A stretch of DNA of 64,000 nt from Plebeiibacterium marinum (GCF_026013615.1 NZ_JAPDPI010000025.1:19300-83299); one strand, 5' to 3'. Positions 23,815 through 32,846 are shown, numbered from the stretch's first letter. Notes: a model not told the origin generated them from the letters alone. Made by a program: numbers and translations.

Positions 23815-26436
23815 ATGCTTAAAAAGTTTACTTTATATACATTACTATCCTTACTATCCTCGTTTACTTTTGCTCAAACAGAAACAGATGTACCTTCAAT
23901 TAGCTATACAGGTTCTCCTAGAAGCTACGAAATAGCAGATATTGAAGTGCTGGGGATTCAGAATTATGATCCTAAGATCCTCATTAACCTTTCGGGTTTG
24001 AGAGTAGGGCAACGTATTAACGTTCCCGGAGATGAAATCTCAGAAGCTATACGTAAGTATTGGGAGCATGGTTTATTTTCAGATGTAAAGGTTAAGGCAA
24101 AAAAGATTGAAGCCGGGAAAATCTGGTTGTCGATAGAGCTGCAAGAGCGACCAAGACTATCATACATTAATTATTATGGTCTGAAAAAATCAGAGATAGA
24201 AACGGTTGCTGAAAAGGTAGCCATGATGAAGGGTAGCCAGGTTACGCCTTACCTTATAACCCGCTCAGAGAAGTACATTGCAGATTACTTTGTTGCAAAG
24301 GGGTTTTATAATACCGAAGTTAGGGTAGTACAAAAGGATGATACAGCCAAAGTGAACCATGTATATCTTGATATTACTGTAGATAAAAAGGAAAAAGTTA
24401 AGGTTAAATCTTTAGAGTTTTTGGGCAACAACGTTTTTGCGTACCAAAAGCTAAATCGGACAATGAAGAAAACCAATGAAAAAGGTAAAATCCTGAACTT
24501 TTTCAGAACCAAGAAGTTTATTGAAGAAACATATCAGGAAGATCTGGTTGCTTTAATTGATGAATACAACGAAAAAGGTTATCGCGATATGATTATTGAA
24601 TATGATTCAATTTCTAAGAATGATGACAATACCGTTGATATTAAAATTAAAATTGACGAAGGTAAAAAATATTATTTCGGTAATATTAGCTGGATTGGAA
24701 ATAGTATTTATCCTTCAGATTACCTAAGTGCTGTTTTAAGGATTGGTAAAGGAGATGTTTTTAATCAGAAAAGACTGGATGAAAGATTGATCAACGATGA
24801 AGATGCGGTCCATAGTTTATATATGGACAATGGTTATCTTTTTTCAAACATCACTCCTGTTGAAATAAATGTTTATGGTGATACGATTGATCTTGAAATG
24901 AGGATCTTTGAAGGTAAACAGGCCACTATAAACAATATAATTATTAAAGGAAATACAAAAACTCACGAGCATGTAGTGCGTAGGGAGATTCGTACAAAAC
25001 CAGGTGAGTTGTTTAGTAAATCGGAGCTGATCCGTACTATCCGTGAACTTTCTCAGTTAGGCCATTTCGACCCTGAAAATATTAGTCCGGATGTAAATCC
25101 AAACCCGGAAGATGGAACAGTTGACCTGGTATATAACCTTACAGAAAAGGCCAATGACCAGATTGAGCTTTCCGGTGGATGGGGAGCCGGTATGTTTGTA
25201 GGATCATTAGGATTGAAATTCTCAAACTTCTCTGTACGTAATATATTTAACAAAGAGGCCTGGAGACCATTGCCAACAGGAGATGGACAAACATTGTCTC
25301 TTAGGGCACAAACAAACGGAAAATTCTATCAGTCCTATAGCTTGTCTTTTACAGAACCTTGGTTGGGAGGCAGAAAGCCAAATTCATTTTCGTTTTCATT
25401 ATACCGCTCCATTCAAACAGGCGTTTCCCGAAATTATGGATACAATCCTTATGGGTCAAGTTACGGAGGTTATGGTGGTTATAGCGGATATGGATATAGT
25501 GGATATGGTTACGGAGGTTATGGTTATGGACAGGCTAATACATCTCAGTTTATGAAAATCACAGGCTTGTCTGTAGGTTTTGGTAAGCGTTTAACCTGGC
25601 CTGATGACTTCTTTTCGTTTTACAGTGAAATCAGTTATCAGCATTATCACTTAAGTGACTGGAACTATTTTATTATGCAAAATGGTGTATCCCAGAACTT
25701 AAATTTCAAATTGATGTTTTCCAGAAACTCAATTAGTAACCCGCTTTACCCACGTAGGGGATCGAACTTTTCTATTGGTTTGGAGTTGACACCTCCTTAC
25801 TCGCTGTTTAGGGATAAGAATTATGAAAACCTGTATGAAACTTCAATTGATTATTCAGATCCGGATCAGGAAAATGCTGAAGAAGAATTGTATGAATTAA
25901 TAGAATATCATAAATGGACTACTTCAGGAACCATTTATTCACCACTTGATAAAGCAGAGAAACTTGTTTTGATGGGTAAATATGAAATGGGATTCCTTGG
26001 ATACTATAATGAGTTTGTTCGTTCTCCTTTTGAAAAGTTTGTTGTTGGAGGTGATGGAATGTCAGGATATAGTATGTATGGTAGCCAAACAGTAGGTCTT
26101 AGGGGATATGAAAACTCTTCGTTAACTCCATATTCAAGAGGAAGCCAAAATGGTAACATGTATAGCAAGTTAACTTTTGAAATGAGATATCCGTTAACCC
26201 TTCAGCCATCGGCTCAGGTGTACGCACTTGCATTCCTTGAAGCGGGTAACGCTTGGGCAGAGTTTAAAGAATTTAGCCCATATAGTCTAAAAAGGTCTGC
26301 CGGTGTTGGTGTAAGAATCTTCCTGCCAATTTTTGGATTGATGGGTATAGACTGGGGATATGGGTTTGATGATATTGCCAATCAACCAGGAGCTAATGGA
26401 AGCCAGTTCCACTTTGTTATTGGCCAGCAGTTTTAA
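23815..26436 (+). CDS. bamA: Outer membrane protein assembly factor BamA (Omp85) with a Tyr/Gly-rich barrel loop
   Basis: Central subunit of the machinery folding beta-barrel proteins into the outer membrane. The chain starts at ATG 23815 with a signal peptide (MLKKFTLYTLLSLLSSFTFA); the frame is open upstream inside uppS, but those residues are only uppS read out of frame. About five POTRA domains span residues 30-430. The barrel (about 450-873) ends in a Phe (VIGQQF), and VRIFLPIFGLMGIDWGYGFD is the conserved Omp85 C-terminal strand. An extracellular-loop position near residues 542-572 carries a run of YGG/SGYGYG units. Length 873 is at the upper end of the family. Three Skp-like chaperone genes follow. 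Confidence 0.94.
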   Translation: MLKKFTLYTLLSLLSSFTFAQTETDVPSISYTGSPRSYEIADIEVLGIQNYDPKILINLSGLRVGQRINVPGDEISEAIRKYWEHGLFSDVKVKAKKIEAGKIWLSIELQERPRLSYINYYGLKKSEIETVAEKVAMMKGSQVTPYLITRSEKYIADYFVAKGFYNTEVRVVQKDDTAKVNHVYLDITVDKKEKVKVKSLEFLGNNVFAYQKLNRTMKKTNEKGKILNFFRTKKFIEETYQEDLVALIDEYNEKGYRDMIIEYDSISKNDDNTVDIKIKIDEGKKYYFGNISWIGNSIYPSDYLSAVLRIGKGDVFNQKRLDERLINDEDAVHSLYMDNGYLFSNITPVEINVYGDTIDLEMRIFEGKQATINNIIIKGNTKTHEHVVRREIRTKPGELFSKSELIRTIRELSQLGHFDPENISPDVNPNPEDGTVDLVYNLTEKANDQIELSGGWGAGMFVGSLGLKFSNFSVRNIFNKEAWRPLPTGDGQTLSLRAQTNGKFYQSYSLSFTEPWLGGRKPNSFSFSLYRSIQTGVSRNYGYNPYGSSYGGYGGYSGYGYSGYGYGGYGYGQANTSQFMKITGLSVGFGKRLTWPDDFFSFYSEISYQHYHLSDWNYFIMQNGVSQNLNFKLMFSRNSISNPLYPRRGSNFSIGLELTPPYSLFRDKNYENLYETSIDYSDPDQENAEEELYELIEYHKWTTSGTIYSPLDKAEKLVLMGKYEMGFLGYYNEFVRSPFEKFVVGGDGMSGYSMYGSQTVGLRGYENSSLTPYSRGSQNGNMYSKLTFEMRYPLTLQPSAQVYALAFLEAGNAWAEFKEFSPYSLKRSAGVGVRIFLPIFGLMGIDWGYGFDDIANQPGANGSQFHFVIGQQF
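25438..25533 (+). repeat. In-frame Tyr/Gly-coding tandem repeat within bamA
   Basis: Degenerate repeats of GGTTATGGT / GGATATGGATATAGT code for about 30 residues made almost only of Tyr, Gly and Ser. The unit length is about 9-15 bases, so copy number could change in frame by slippage. Confidence 0.8.
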
Positions 26437-26504
26437 AAATGGTTTGGTTTTTGCTACTTATACACGCCATAGTTAAAAATAGGTAGCCATTAAAACATAT
26501 AGAC

Positions 26505-27017
26505 ATGAAGAAATTATTTTTGTTTTCGGTAATGTTGGCATTTGGGATTATTGCAAATGCACAAAAATATGCTTTTGTTGATACGGAGTATATCTTAAAA
26601 AACATACCTGCGTATGAAGCAGCTAATGAGCAATTAAACCAGACTTCTCTGAAATGGCAAAAAGAAATTGAAGCAGTTTATGCTGAGGTAGAAACCATGT
26701 ATCAAAATTATCAGTCAGAAAGTGTTTTCTTGTCAAATGAGATGAAGATTAAAAAAGAGGAAGAGATTGTAAACAAGGAAAAAGAAGCTCGTCAGTTACA
26801 AACAAAATACTTTGGGCCTGAAGGAGAATTGGGTAAAAAGAGAGAGACTTTGATAAAGCCTATACAGGATGATATTTACAACGCTATCAGGGAATTGGTT
26901 GATGAGGAAGGTTATGCTGCTATATTTGATAAAGCATCAGGTGGTGTTGTATTGTTTTCAAGTCCTAAATATGATATGAGTGACCTTGTTTTAGAAAAAC
27001 TTGGATATAAAAAGTAA
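26505..27017 (+). CDS. OmpH/Skp family periplasmic chaperone (copy 1)
   Basis: Small exported chaperone that holds unfolded outer-membrane proteins on the way to BamA. A signal peptide (MKKLFLFSVMLAFGIIANAQ) precedes the mature start KYAFVDTEYILKNIPAYEAA, the OmpH signature strand. A long coiled coil with many Glu/Lys (residues 40-120) forms the tentacle arms. The C-terminal strand AAIFDKASGGVVLFSS closes the body. Length 170 is typical. It follows bamA by 68 bases. It is more diverged from copies 2 and 3 than they are from each other. Confidence 0.9.
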   Translation: MKKLFLFSVMLAFGIIANAQKYAFVDTEYILKNIPAYEAANEQLNQTSLKWQKEIEAVYAEVETMYQNYQSESVFLSNEMKIKKEEEIVNKEKEARQLQTKYFGPEGELGKKRETLIKPIQDDIYNAIRELVDEEGYAAIFDKASGGVVLFSSPKYDMSDLVLEKLGYKK

Positions 27018-27141
27018 AGCATTTTATGAATTTGTGAGTGCACAAAATGCATTAAATGATATATTTGATAAATAATTCCTGATAATTGAATATGGAGTCG
27101 CTGATATCAGGATGTTAGTATATATTTTGAAAAAGGAACTT

Positions 27142-27666
27142 ATGAAGCTATTGAAACAACTGTTTATTGGATTGATGTTGATGACAACAGGTGCGTTGTC
27201 TGCGCAGTCCACTTTAAAGTTCGGACATGTCAACACTCAATCTATACTTAGTGTTATGCCTGAATTAAAAAATGTTGAAGAACAACTAAAAGGGGAGTAC
27301 GAAAAACTGGAGGCTCAACTTACCGACATGCAGGAAGCTTTAAAAACTTTACAGCAGGATTACATTAAAAAGATGCAGGAAAATGCATTTGCATCACCTG
27401 ATGAGCAAGCCAATATGGAGACTGAGATTAATGAAATGAATGCAAAAGTTCAGAACTTTTATCAGGAATCACAGAGGTCATTACAAGAAAAGGAACAACA
27501 ATTAAAGCTTCCACTTTTCGAAAAAGTTAGCAATGCGATCAAAGAAGTGGGTGCCGAGAACAACTTTTTATATATATTTGAAGAAGTAGGAGGAGTAACT
27601 GTTTACAAATCAGAAAAGAGTGTAGATGTATCTCCCCTAGTGAAAGCAAAGTTGGGAATTCAATAA
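27142..27666 (+). CDS. OmpH/Skp family periplasmic chaperone (copy 2)
   Basis: Second of three tandem Skp-like genes. ATG 27142 gives a normal signal peptide (MKLLKQLFIGLMLMTTGALSAQ); an ATG at 27112 would add ten residues that do not improve it. The mature start LKFGHVNTQSILSVMPELKN matches copy 3 closely (LKFGHVNIQKLVAELPAKLE). The middle is coiled coil, and the end has EVGAENNFLYIFEEVGGVTVY. Expected to work in the periplasm with BamA. A 125-base gap separates it from copy 1, with no clear terminator, so all three may be cotranscribed. Confidence 0.9.
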   Translation: MKLLKQLFIGLMLMTTGALSAQSTLKFGHVNTQSILSVMPELKNVEEQLKGEYEKLEAQLTDMQEALKTLQQDYIKKMQENAFASPDEQANMETEINEMNAKVQNFYQESQRSLQEKEQQLKLPLFEKVSNAIKEVGAENNFLYIFEEVGGVTVYKSEKSVDVSPLVKAKLGIQ

Positions 27667-27697
27667 ATGAAGAGATAATCAGAAAAATTTTAATGAG

Positions 27698-28213
27698 ATG
27701 AAATCGATAAAATTACTATTAGTTGTAGCTGCCATTTTATTAAGCTCCAGTGCTTTTGCACAGGATTTGAAATTTGGTCACGTAAATATTCAAAAGCTGG
27801 TTGCTGAATTGCCGGCCAAGTTGGAAGCTGATAAAACTTTACAGGCTGAGGCTCAAAAATTAGAGCAAAACCTTAAGGTAATGAATGAAGAACTTGAAGC
27901 CAAGTATACAGATTATATGGAAAAGAGGGATTCTTTACCAGAATTAATCAGGGCAACAAAAGAAAAAGAGATTCAGGAGATAAATAACAGATTGCAACAA
28001 TTCCAGGTGATGGCGCAACAAGACCTTCAAAAGAAAGAAGGGCAATTACTTCAGCCAATTGTTGAGGCTGTACAAAAAGCAATTGACGAAGTGGGTGCTG
28101 AAAATGGATTTATTTACATTTTTGATGTTAGCTCTAGAGTGGTTGTTTATCATTCAGAAAAGAGTACTGATGTTGAAGAGTTGGTAAAGGCTAAATTGGC
28201 TGCAACAAATTAA
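27698..28213 (+). CDS. OmpH/Skp family periplasmic chaperone (copy 3)
   Basis: Third tandem Skp-like gene, 31 bases after copy 2. Signal peptide MKSIKLLLVVAAILLSSSAFAQ, then LKFGHVNIQKLVAELP, a coiled coil (about 40-120) and the closing strands ENGFIYIFDVSSRVVVYHSEKS. High similarity to copy 2 points to a local duplication. It is the last member of the envelope operon: a strong terminator follows at 28241-28266, although murI starts only 14 bases later. Confidence 0.9.
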   Translation: MKSIKLLLVVAAILLSSSAFAQDLKFGHVNIQKLVAELPAKLEADKTLQAEAQKLEQNLKVMNEELEAKYTDYMEKRDSLPELIRATKEKEIQEINNRLQQFQVMAQQDLQKKEGQLLQPIVEAVQKAIDEVGAENGFIYIFDVSSRVVVYHSEKSTDVEELVKAKLAATN

Positions 28214-28231
28214 GATACTATATAATCTTTT

Positions 28232-28239
28232 TATATTTG
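28232..28239 (+). promoter_or_regulatory. Candidate -7 element for murI
   Basis: TATATTTG (TAnnTTTG) lies directly before the terminator stem. Transcription would begin near 28246, within the stem, so a murI transcript could escape termination. No good TTG partner was found. Confidence 0.4.
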
Positions 28240-28240
28240 T

Positions 28241-28266
28241 AAGGATGGTTATTGTTAGCCATCCTT
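28241..28266 (+). terminator. Intrinsic terminator of the porG-uppS-bamA-skp operon
   Basis: AAGGATGGTT (28241-28250) pairs with AGCCATCCTT (28257-28266), one G-U pair, followed by TTTTTTTG. It is squeezed between the third skp gene and murI. Confidence 0.85.
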
Positions 28267-28279
28267 TTTTTGTATAGTT

Positions 28280-29107
28280 ATGAATGAGAATATAGGCCCT
28301 ATTGCTGTTTTTGATTCGGGTTATGGCGGTTTAACAGTACTTGATAAACTGAGGCGCAAGATGCCTGAGTACGACTTTTTATATTTGGGAGATAATGCCA
28401 GGACTCCATATGGAACCAGGTCGTTTGATGTTGTATATGAATATACCTTACAGGCTGTGAATAAATTATTTTCGATGGGTTGTCACCTAATCATATTAGC
28501 CTGTAACACTGCATCGGCAAAAGCACTAAGGAATATTCAACAGAAAGACCTGCCGGCAATGGCTCCTGAAAAAAGGGTGTTAGGCGTAATCAGGCCAAGT
28601 GTGGAAGCTATTGCCAGTTTAACTCAAAGCATGAAAGTGGGTGTTCTGGGTACAGTTGGAACTGTTCAATCCTTGTCGTATCCCATGGAAATAAAAAAAC
28701 AAAATTCGTCTATTGAAGTGTTTCAGGAAGCTTGTCCCATGTGGGTTCCTTTAGTAGAAAATGGTGAAGGTGATGGAGAAGGGGCGGATTATTTCATAAA
28801 GAAGAATGTGGGTGGGTTAATGACTAAGTGCCACCTTATTGATGCTGTAATTTTGGGGTGTACACATTATCCTTTGCTAGAAAAAAAGATAGCAAAATAC
28901 TTACCACAGCATGTAAAAATGATTTCGCAGGGAGAGATAGTTGCTGATAGTTTAATTGATTATTTGCAACGGCATCCAGAAATGGATAAACGTTGTAGAA
29001 AGGAGGGCTCAACTGTTTTTTATACTACAGAAAACGTTGAAAAGTTTAAGCAGACAGCAGGTTTTTTCCTTGATGAGGACATAGATGTAAAACATCTACA
29101 TCTTTAG
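28280..29107 (+). CDS. murI: Glutamate racemase
   Basis: Makes D-glutamate for the second residue of the peptidoglycan stem peptide, in the cytosol and without cofactor. The N-terminal IAVFDSGYGGLTVL carries the substrate-binding Asp-Ser. FLYLGDNARTPYGTRS follows. The two catalytic cysteines are in LILACNTASA (near 74) and VILGCTHYPLL (near 194). Length 275 is normal. It has its own candidate promoter after the envelope-operon terminator; its place behind bamA-skp is conserved in relatives, as far as I recall. Confidence 0.95.
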   Translation: MNENIGPIAVFDSGYGGLTVLDKLRRKMPEYDFLYLGDNARTPYGTRSFDVVYEYTLQAVNKLFSMGCHLIILACNTASAKALRNIQQKDLPAMAPEKRVLGVIRPSVEAIASLTQSMKVGVLGTVGTVQSLSYPMEIKKQNSSIEVFQEACPMWVPLVENGEGDGEGADYFIKKNVGGLMTKCHLIDAVILGCTHYPLLEKKIAKYLPQHVKMISQGEIVADSLIDYLQRHPEMDKRCRKEGSTVFYTTENVEKFKQTAGFFLDEDIDVKHLHL

Positions 29108-29251
29108 GTAAGATATTAAGGCTGTAAAAAGAGTTTCAGGTATCAGATGAACTTATAGATTTTATCTGGATAGCTAACAAATTCCCATCTCACAATCTTG
29201 GTGGCGTACATCCCCTTAACTTTATGGCTAAAGGGAAGTACGATTCTTGAT

Positions 29252-30238
29252 TTATGATTTTATAAATACTTCTAAAAGCTTGCAGGAGGTAGAGGGTGTT
29301 ATTTCTAAGTCCTGGATACTTGCTGGTATTAATACTGTTTCTCCCTTTGATATGGATTCGTTTGTACCATTGCTGCATGTTATTTTTGCAGATCCCTCAA
29401 TGCACATATACACAACAAAAGAATTCAGCAAATACACATCTCTTATATATGATTCCGTTATTTTTACCAGATTTGTAACAAAGTAGTTACAGCTGGTAAT
29501 GTTTTCAGCTTCATTAGTCTTGTTTGGGTCATAATCAGGAACAACTCCTTTGTCAGTAAAATTAATGGCGTCAAGAGCCAGTTCTGTGTGTAATTCGCGG
29601 GTTTTTCCGTCACTATCCTTTCTGTTGTAATCGTAAATTCTATATGTTACATCCGAAGTTTGCTGTATTTCAGCTAATAATACCCCTGCTCCAATAGCAT
29701 GTACATTTCCTGCCGGGATAAAAAAAGCATCGCCATTTTTTACAGTGTGAGATTTTAGAAGAGCAGTTATTTTGTCTTTCTGTAAAAAGTTCAGGTATTC
29801 TGCCTTATCCGTATCAACAGCAAATCCTGAAATTAATTTACTGCCCGGATCAGCATCTATAACATACCACATTTCAGTTTTACCGTAGGCTTTGTGTCTT
29901 TCTTTTGACAATTCATCGTTAGGATGAACCTGAACAGATAGATCCTGTTTGGCATCAATAAACTTAATTAAAAGGGGAAATTCTTTGTCAAATCTATTGA
30001 ATATTTCATCGCCAACAATCTCTCCCATATAGATTTCTATGATTTCTTCGAGGGAATTTCCTTTTAAAAATCCGTTTGATACAACAGAAACATCTCCCTG
30101 TACCCCTGAAATCTCCCAGGATTCTCCGATGTTTTCTGTGTTGCTTGTTTTATTTAATCTGGATTTGAGTTTGTCGCCTCCCCAAATTTTTTCTTTAAGA
30201 ATAGGCGTAAATTTTAATGGGTATAGTGCTGTATCCAT
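29252..30238 (-). CDS. manA: Mannose-6-phosphate isomerase, class I
   Basis: Zinc enzyme interconverting mannose 6-phosphate and fructose 6-phosphate, feeding GDP-mannose and mannose use. The cupin fold starts LKFTPILKEKIWGGDKL. The zinc site is formed by LSVQVHPND (Gln and His), KTEMWYVID (Glu) and later GNVHAIGAG (His). Length 328 matches the short, Bacillus-like ManA branch rather than the longer E. coli type. It is convergent with murI; a 144-base gap holds only weak secondary structure. A TATTTTTG promoter element lies 25 bases upstream at 30263-30270. Confidence 0.92.
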   Translation of the reverse strand: MDTALYPLKFTPILKEKIWGGDKLKSRLNKTSNTENIGESWEISGVQGDVSVVSNGFLKGNSLEEIIEIYMGEIVGDEIFNRFDKEFPLLIKFIDAKQDLSVQVHPNDELSKERHKAYGKTEMWYVIDADPGSKLISGFAVDTDKAEYLNFLQKDKITALLKSHTVKNGDAFFIPAGNVHAIGAGVLLAEIQQTSDVTYRIYDYNRKDSDGKTRELHTELALDAINFTDKGVVPDYDPNKTNEAENITSCNYFVTNLVKITESYIRDVYLLNSFVVYMCIEGSAKITCSNGTNESISKGETVLIPASIQDLEITPSTSCKLLEVFIKS

Positions 30239-30262
30239 TTAAAATGCGTTTTTGATTTTGAG

Positions 30263-30270
30263 CAAAAATA
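30263..30270 (-). promoter_or_regulatory. Candidate -7 element for manA
   Basis: Minus-strand TATTTTTG, 25 bases upstream of the manA start. Spacing suits a short leader; no -33 element was confirmed. Confidence 0.4.
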
Positions 30271-30333
30271 CTAAAATCATTAGTGTAGTTGCTTATTACT
30301 TTTGTTTTATTGCTCTTTTCAGGCAACAAAGTG

Positions 30334-30341
30334 TACCTTTG
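30334..30341 (+). promoter_or_regulatory. -7 element for engB
   Basis: TACCTTTG, 17 bases before the ATG at 30358, with a TTG at 30310-30312 (21-base spacing, slightly long). Confidence 0.55.
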
Positions 30342-30357
30342 CACAAAATTGTGAATT

Positions 30358-30954
30358 ATGGAAATTAAACAAGCAGAATTCCTTACCTCAAGCGCAAAAC
30401 CTACTCAATGTCCCAACCCTGATAAGCCTGAGTATGCATTTATTGGCAGATCAAATGTTGGAAAATCTTCGTTGATAAATATGTTATGCGATAGGAATTC
30501 ACTGGCTAAAACATCCTCTACTCCCGGGAAAACACAGTTAATAAACCATTTTGTTATTAATAGTGATTGGTATTTAGTAGACCTCCCCGGTTATGGGTAT
30601 GCCAAGGTTTCTAAAACGCAACGAAAAACCTTTAAACTTTTAATTGATGGGTATTTACGTCATCGTTCAAATTTGATGTGTTTGTTTATTTTAGTTGATA
30701 TCCGTCATAAGCCACAAAAAGTTGATATTGAATTTATGTACCAGATGGGAGAATGGGGAGTTCCATTTGTTGTTGTGTTTACCAAGGCTGACAAATTAAA
30801 ACCAGGAGAAGTGGAGAAAAATGTGACCGAATATAAAAATGCCTTGTTACAAGATTGGGAAGAATTGCCAGATTTTTTTATCAGTTCTGCAACGAAGAAC
30901 CAGGGAAAGGATGAAATTTTGTCGTTTATTGAACAGGTTAACCAAAATTGGTAA
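30358..30954 (+). CDS. engB: Ribosome biogenesis GTP-binding protein EngB/YsxC
   Basis: Small GTPase needed for assembly of the 50S subunit. G1 is GRSNVGKSSLIN (about 31-42), followed by TSSTPGKTQLIN (switch I), DLPGYGYAKVS (G3) and TKADKL (G4), then SSATKNQG (G5). Length 198 is standard. It is alone on its transcript with a consensus promoter 17 bases upstream, divergent from manA. Confidence 0.95.
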   Translation: MEIKQAEFLTSSAKPTQCPNPDKPEYAFIGRSNVGKSSLINMLCDRNSLAKTSSTPGKTQLINHFVINSDWYLVDLPGYGYAKVSKTQRKTFKLLIDGYLRHRSNLMCLFILVDIRHKPQKVDIEFMYQMGEWGVPFVVVFTKADKLKPGEVEKNVTEYKNALLQDWEELPDFFISSATKNQGKDEILSFIEQVNQNW

Positions 30955-31042
30955 TGTATTTTTGAGAAAAGCGCTGGTTTATCAACAATGAGGAAACATT
31001 ATAAATTGCGCTTACCCAACGCTATAAAAGTGATGAATTTTA

Positions 31043-31050
31043 TATCTTTG
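31043..31050 (+). promoter_or_regulatory. -7 element for prs
   Basis: TATCTTTG followed by CAACG, 43 bases before the prs ATG. Confidence 0.55.
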
Positions 31051-31092
31051 CAACGTCTTAAATAATAATTAACAGATAAACAACAATTTACG

Positions 31093-32031
31093 ATGCCACC
31101 AAAAGCACCCATTAAAATTTTTTCGGGGACGACTTCCCGTTATCTTACCGAAAAAATCAGTCATTATTCCGGAAGGGATTTGGGGAACATTAAAAAATTA
31201 AACTTTAGCGACGGAGAGTTTGCCGTTGCATTTCAGGAAACCATCAGGGGTTCACATGTATTCTTGATTCAATCAACTTTTCCGCCAGCAGATAATTTCA
31301 TGGAACTGTTGATGATGATTGATGCAGCCAAAAGAGCTTCGGCATATAAAATTGTTGCCGTAATACCATATTTTGGTTTAGCGCGCCAGGATAGAAAGGA
31401 TCAGCCTCGTGTTTCGATTGGGGCAAAGTTGGCTGCTGATATGTTAACAGCTGCAGGTATTGACCGTTTGATTACTATGGATCTTCATGCAGATCAGATC
31501 CAGGGATTTTTTAATCTTCCGGTAGACCACTTGTATGCTTCGTCTATTTTTCTTCCACATATCAAGAGCCTGAATCTTGATAATTTGGTTATTGCTTCTC
31601 CGGATGTTGGAGGAAGTAAAAGGGCCAATACGTATTCAAAATTCCTGGGTACTCCCATGGTAATTTGTCATAAGTCGAGAGCTAAGGCCAATGTGGTTAG
31701 TGAGATGCGCATTATTGGAGATGTAAAGGATAAAAATGTGATTATTATCGATGACATGATCGACACAGCCGGTACATTAACCAAAGCTGCAGATATGATG
31801 AAGGCGGAAGGAGCTACCAGCGTAAGGGCTATCGCAACACACCCTGTATTGTCGGGTGCTGCCTACGAAAATATTGCCAATTCAGCATTAGAAGAGTTAT
31901 ATGTAACAGATTCAATTCCATTGAAAAAAGAATCTAAAAAAATAAAAGTTCTTTCTATTGCGGAGCTATTGGCTGATACGATTGAAAAAGTTTATTATTA
32001 TAAATCAATTAGTAATCAGTTTTTAATATAA
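31093..32031 (+). CDS. prs: Ribose-phosphate pyrophosphokinase
   Basis: Makes PRPP from ribose 5-phosphate and ATP, for nucleotide, His and Trp synthesis. The chain has FSGTTSRYLTEKI at the start, the YFGLARQDRKDQPR ATP-binding block near 98, the MDLHADQIQGFF motif, and the PRPP loop VIIIDDMIDTAGT near 217-229. C-terminal SIAELLADTIEKVYYYKSIS is unremarkable. Length 312 is normal. It is followed directly by rplY, which has its own promoter only 7 bases after the prs stop. Confidence 0.95.
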   Translation: MPPKAPIKIFSGTTSRYLTEKISHYSGRDLGNIKKLNFSDGEFAVAFQETIRGSHVFLIQSTFPPADNFMELLMMIDAAKRASAYKIVAVIPYFGLARQDRKDQPRVSIGAKLAADMLTAAGIDRLITMDLHADQIQGFFNLPVDHLYASSIFLPHIKSLNLDNLVIASPDVGGSKRANTYSKFLGTPMVICHKSRAKANVVSEMRIIGDVKDKNVIIIDDMIDTAGTLTKAADMMKAEGATSVRAIATHPVLSGAAYENIANSALEELYVTDSIPLKKESKKIKVLSIAELLADTIEKVYYYKSISNQFLI

Positions 32032-32037
32032 ATTGAT

Positions 32038-32045
32038 TACCTTTG
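32038..32045 (+). promoter_or_regulatory. -7 element for rplY
   Basis: TACCTTTG followed by CATCC, immediately after the prs stop codon and 85 bases before the rplY start. Confidence 0.6.
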
Positions 32046-32129
32046 CATCCGCTTTAGGGCGAAAGTGTGATGGGGAGTAAGTCTTTCATTACAAGTGATT
32101 TATTTTGAGTAGCACAAAAAATTAAGAAA

Positions 32130-32705
32130 ATGCAAAAGATTGAATTAAAAAGTTCGAAAAGAGAAGTGATTGGTAAAAAAGCTGCTAAAGCACTTCGTAA
32201 AGAAGAAATGGTACCAGGGGTACTTTATGGTGGAAACGAAGTTGTACACTTCGCTATTGAAGAAAAGCAACTTAAGGGGTTAATTTATACTCCTAATGTT
32301 TACATTGTAAAGCTTGATGTTGAAGGAACAGAAGTTGAGGCTATTATGCAGGATATTCAGTTCCACCCGGTAACTGACAGAGTTTTACATATTGACTTCC
32401 TTCAGATTTTTGAAGATAAGCCAGTAGTGATTGAAATTCCTGTTAAACTTGAAGGTTTTGCAGAAGGTGTTAAGGCCGGTGGTAGATTAACTCTTGAACA
32501 ACGTAAATTACGTGTTAAAGGTTTACCTGCAAACTTACCTGATACATTATCAGTTAAAATTGACCATTTGAAATTAGGTGAGTCAGTTCAGGTTGGAGAA
32601 TTATCGTTTGATAACCTTGAGTTGTTAAATGCTAAAAACTCTACAGTTGCAGCTGTTAAGCTTACAAGAGCGGCTCGTGCAGCAGCACAGCAAGCAAAAG
32701 AGTAG
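32130..32705 (+). CDS. rplY: 50S ribosomal protein L25 (general stress protein Ctc type)
   Basis: 5S rRNA-binding ribosomal protein with an extra C-terminal domain (CTC form). Residues 1-90 form the L25 beta-barrel (KREVIGKKAAKALRKEEMVPGVLYGG, then DIQFHPVTDRVLHIDFLQI). Residues 95-180 form the second, TL5-like domain. An Ala-rich tail (TRAARAAAQQAKE) ends the protein. Length 191 fits the CTC group. It has its own promoter and terminator. Codon use looks biased, as expected for a highly expressed gene. Confidence 0.93.
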   Translation: MQKIELKSSKREVIGKKAAKALRKEEMVPGVLYGGNEVVHFAIEEKQLKGLIYTPNVYIVKLDVEGTEVEAIMQDIQFHPVTDRVLHIDFLQIFEDKPVVIEIPVKLEGFAEGVKAGGRLTLEQRKLRVKGLPANLPDTLSVKIDHLKLGESVQVGELSFDNLELLNAKNSTVAAVKLTRAARAAAQQAKE

Positions 32706-32731
32706 AAATATTGTTTTTTACTTTATATCTG

Positions 32732-32757
32732 GCCTCCATATTTTTTTATATGGAGGC
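32732..32757 (+). terminator. Intrinsic terminator of rplY
   Basis: GCCTCCATAT (32732-32741) and ATATGGAGGC (32748-32757) form a perfect stem followed by TTTTTG. Confidence 0.88.
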
Positions 32758-32846
32758 TTTTTGTATTATTGTGGGTGTTAATGATCTGCAATAGAATGTT
32801 ATTTGGAATTTTATTCAATAAAAGAAAAGAAGATATATCTGACGAA

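Noticed and set aside
29108..29251. Terminator between murI and manA
   Set aside because: Only a weak CCCTTA/TAAAGGG pairing without a T run on either strand.
32769..32846. Extended N-terminus for peptidyl-tRNA hydrolase
   Set aside because: The family begins at MKYLIVGLGN; the extra residues directly follow the rplY terminator and lack support.
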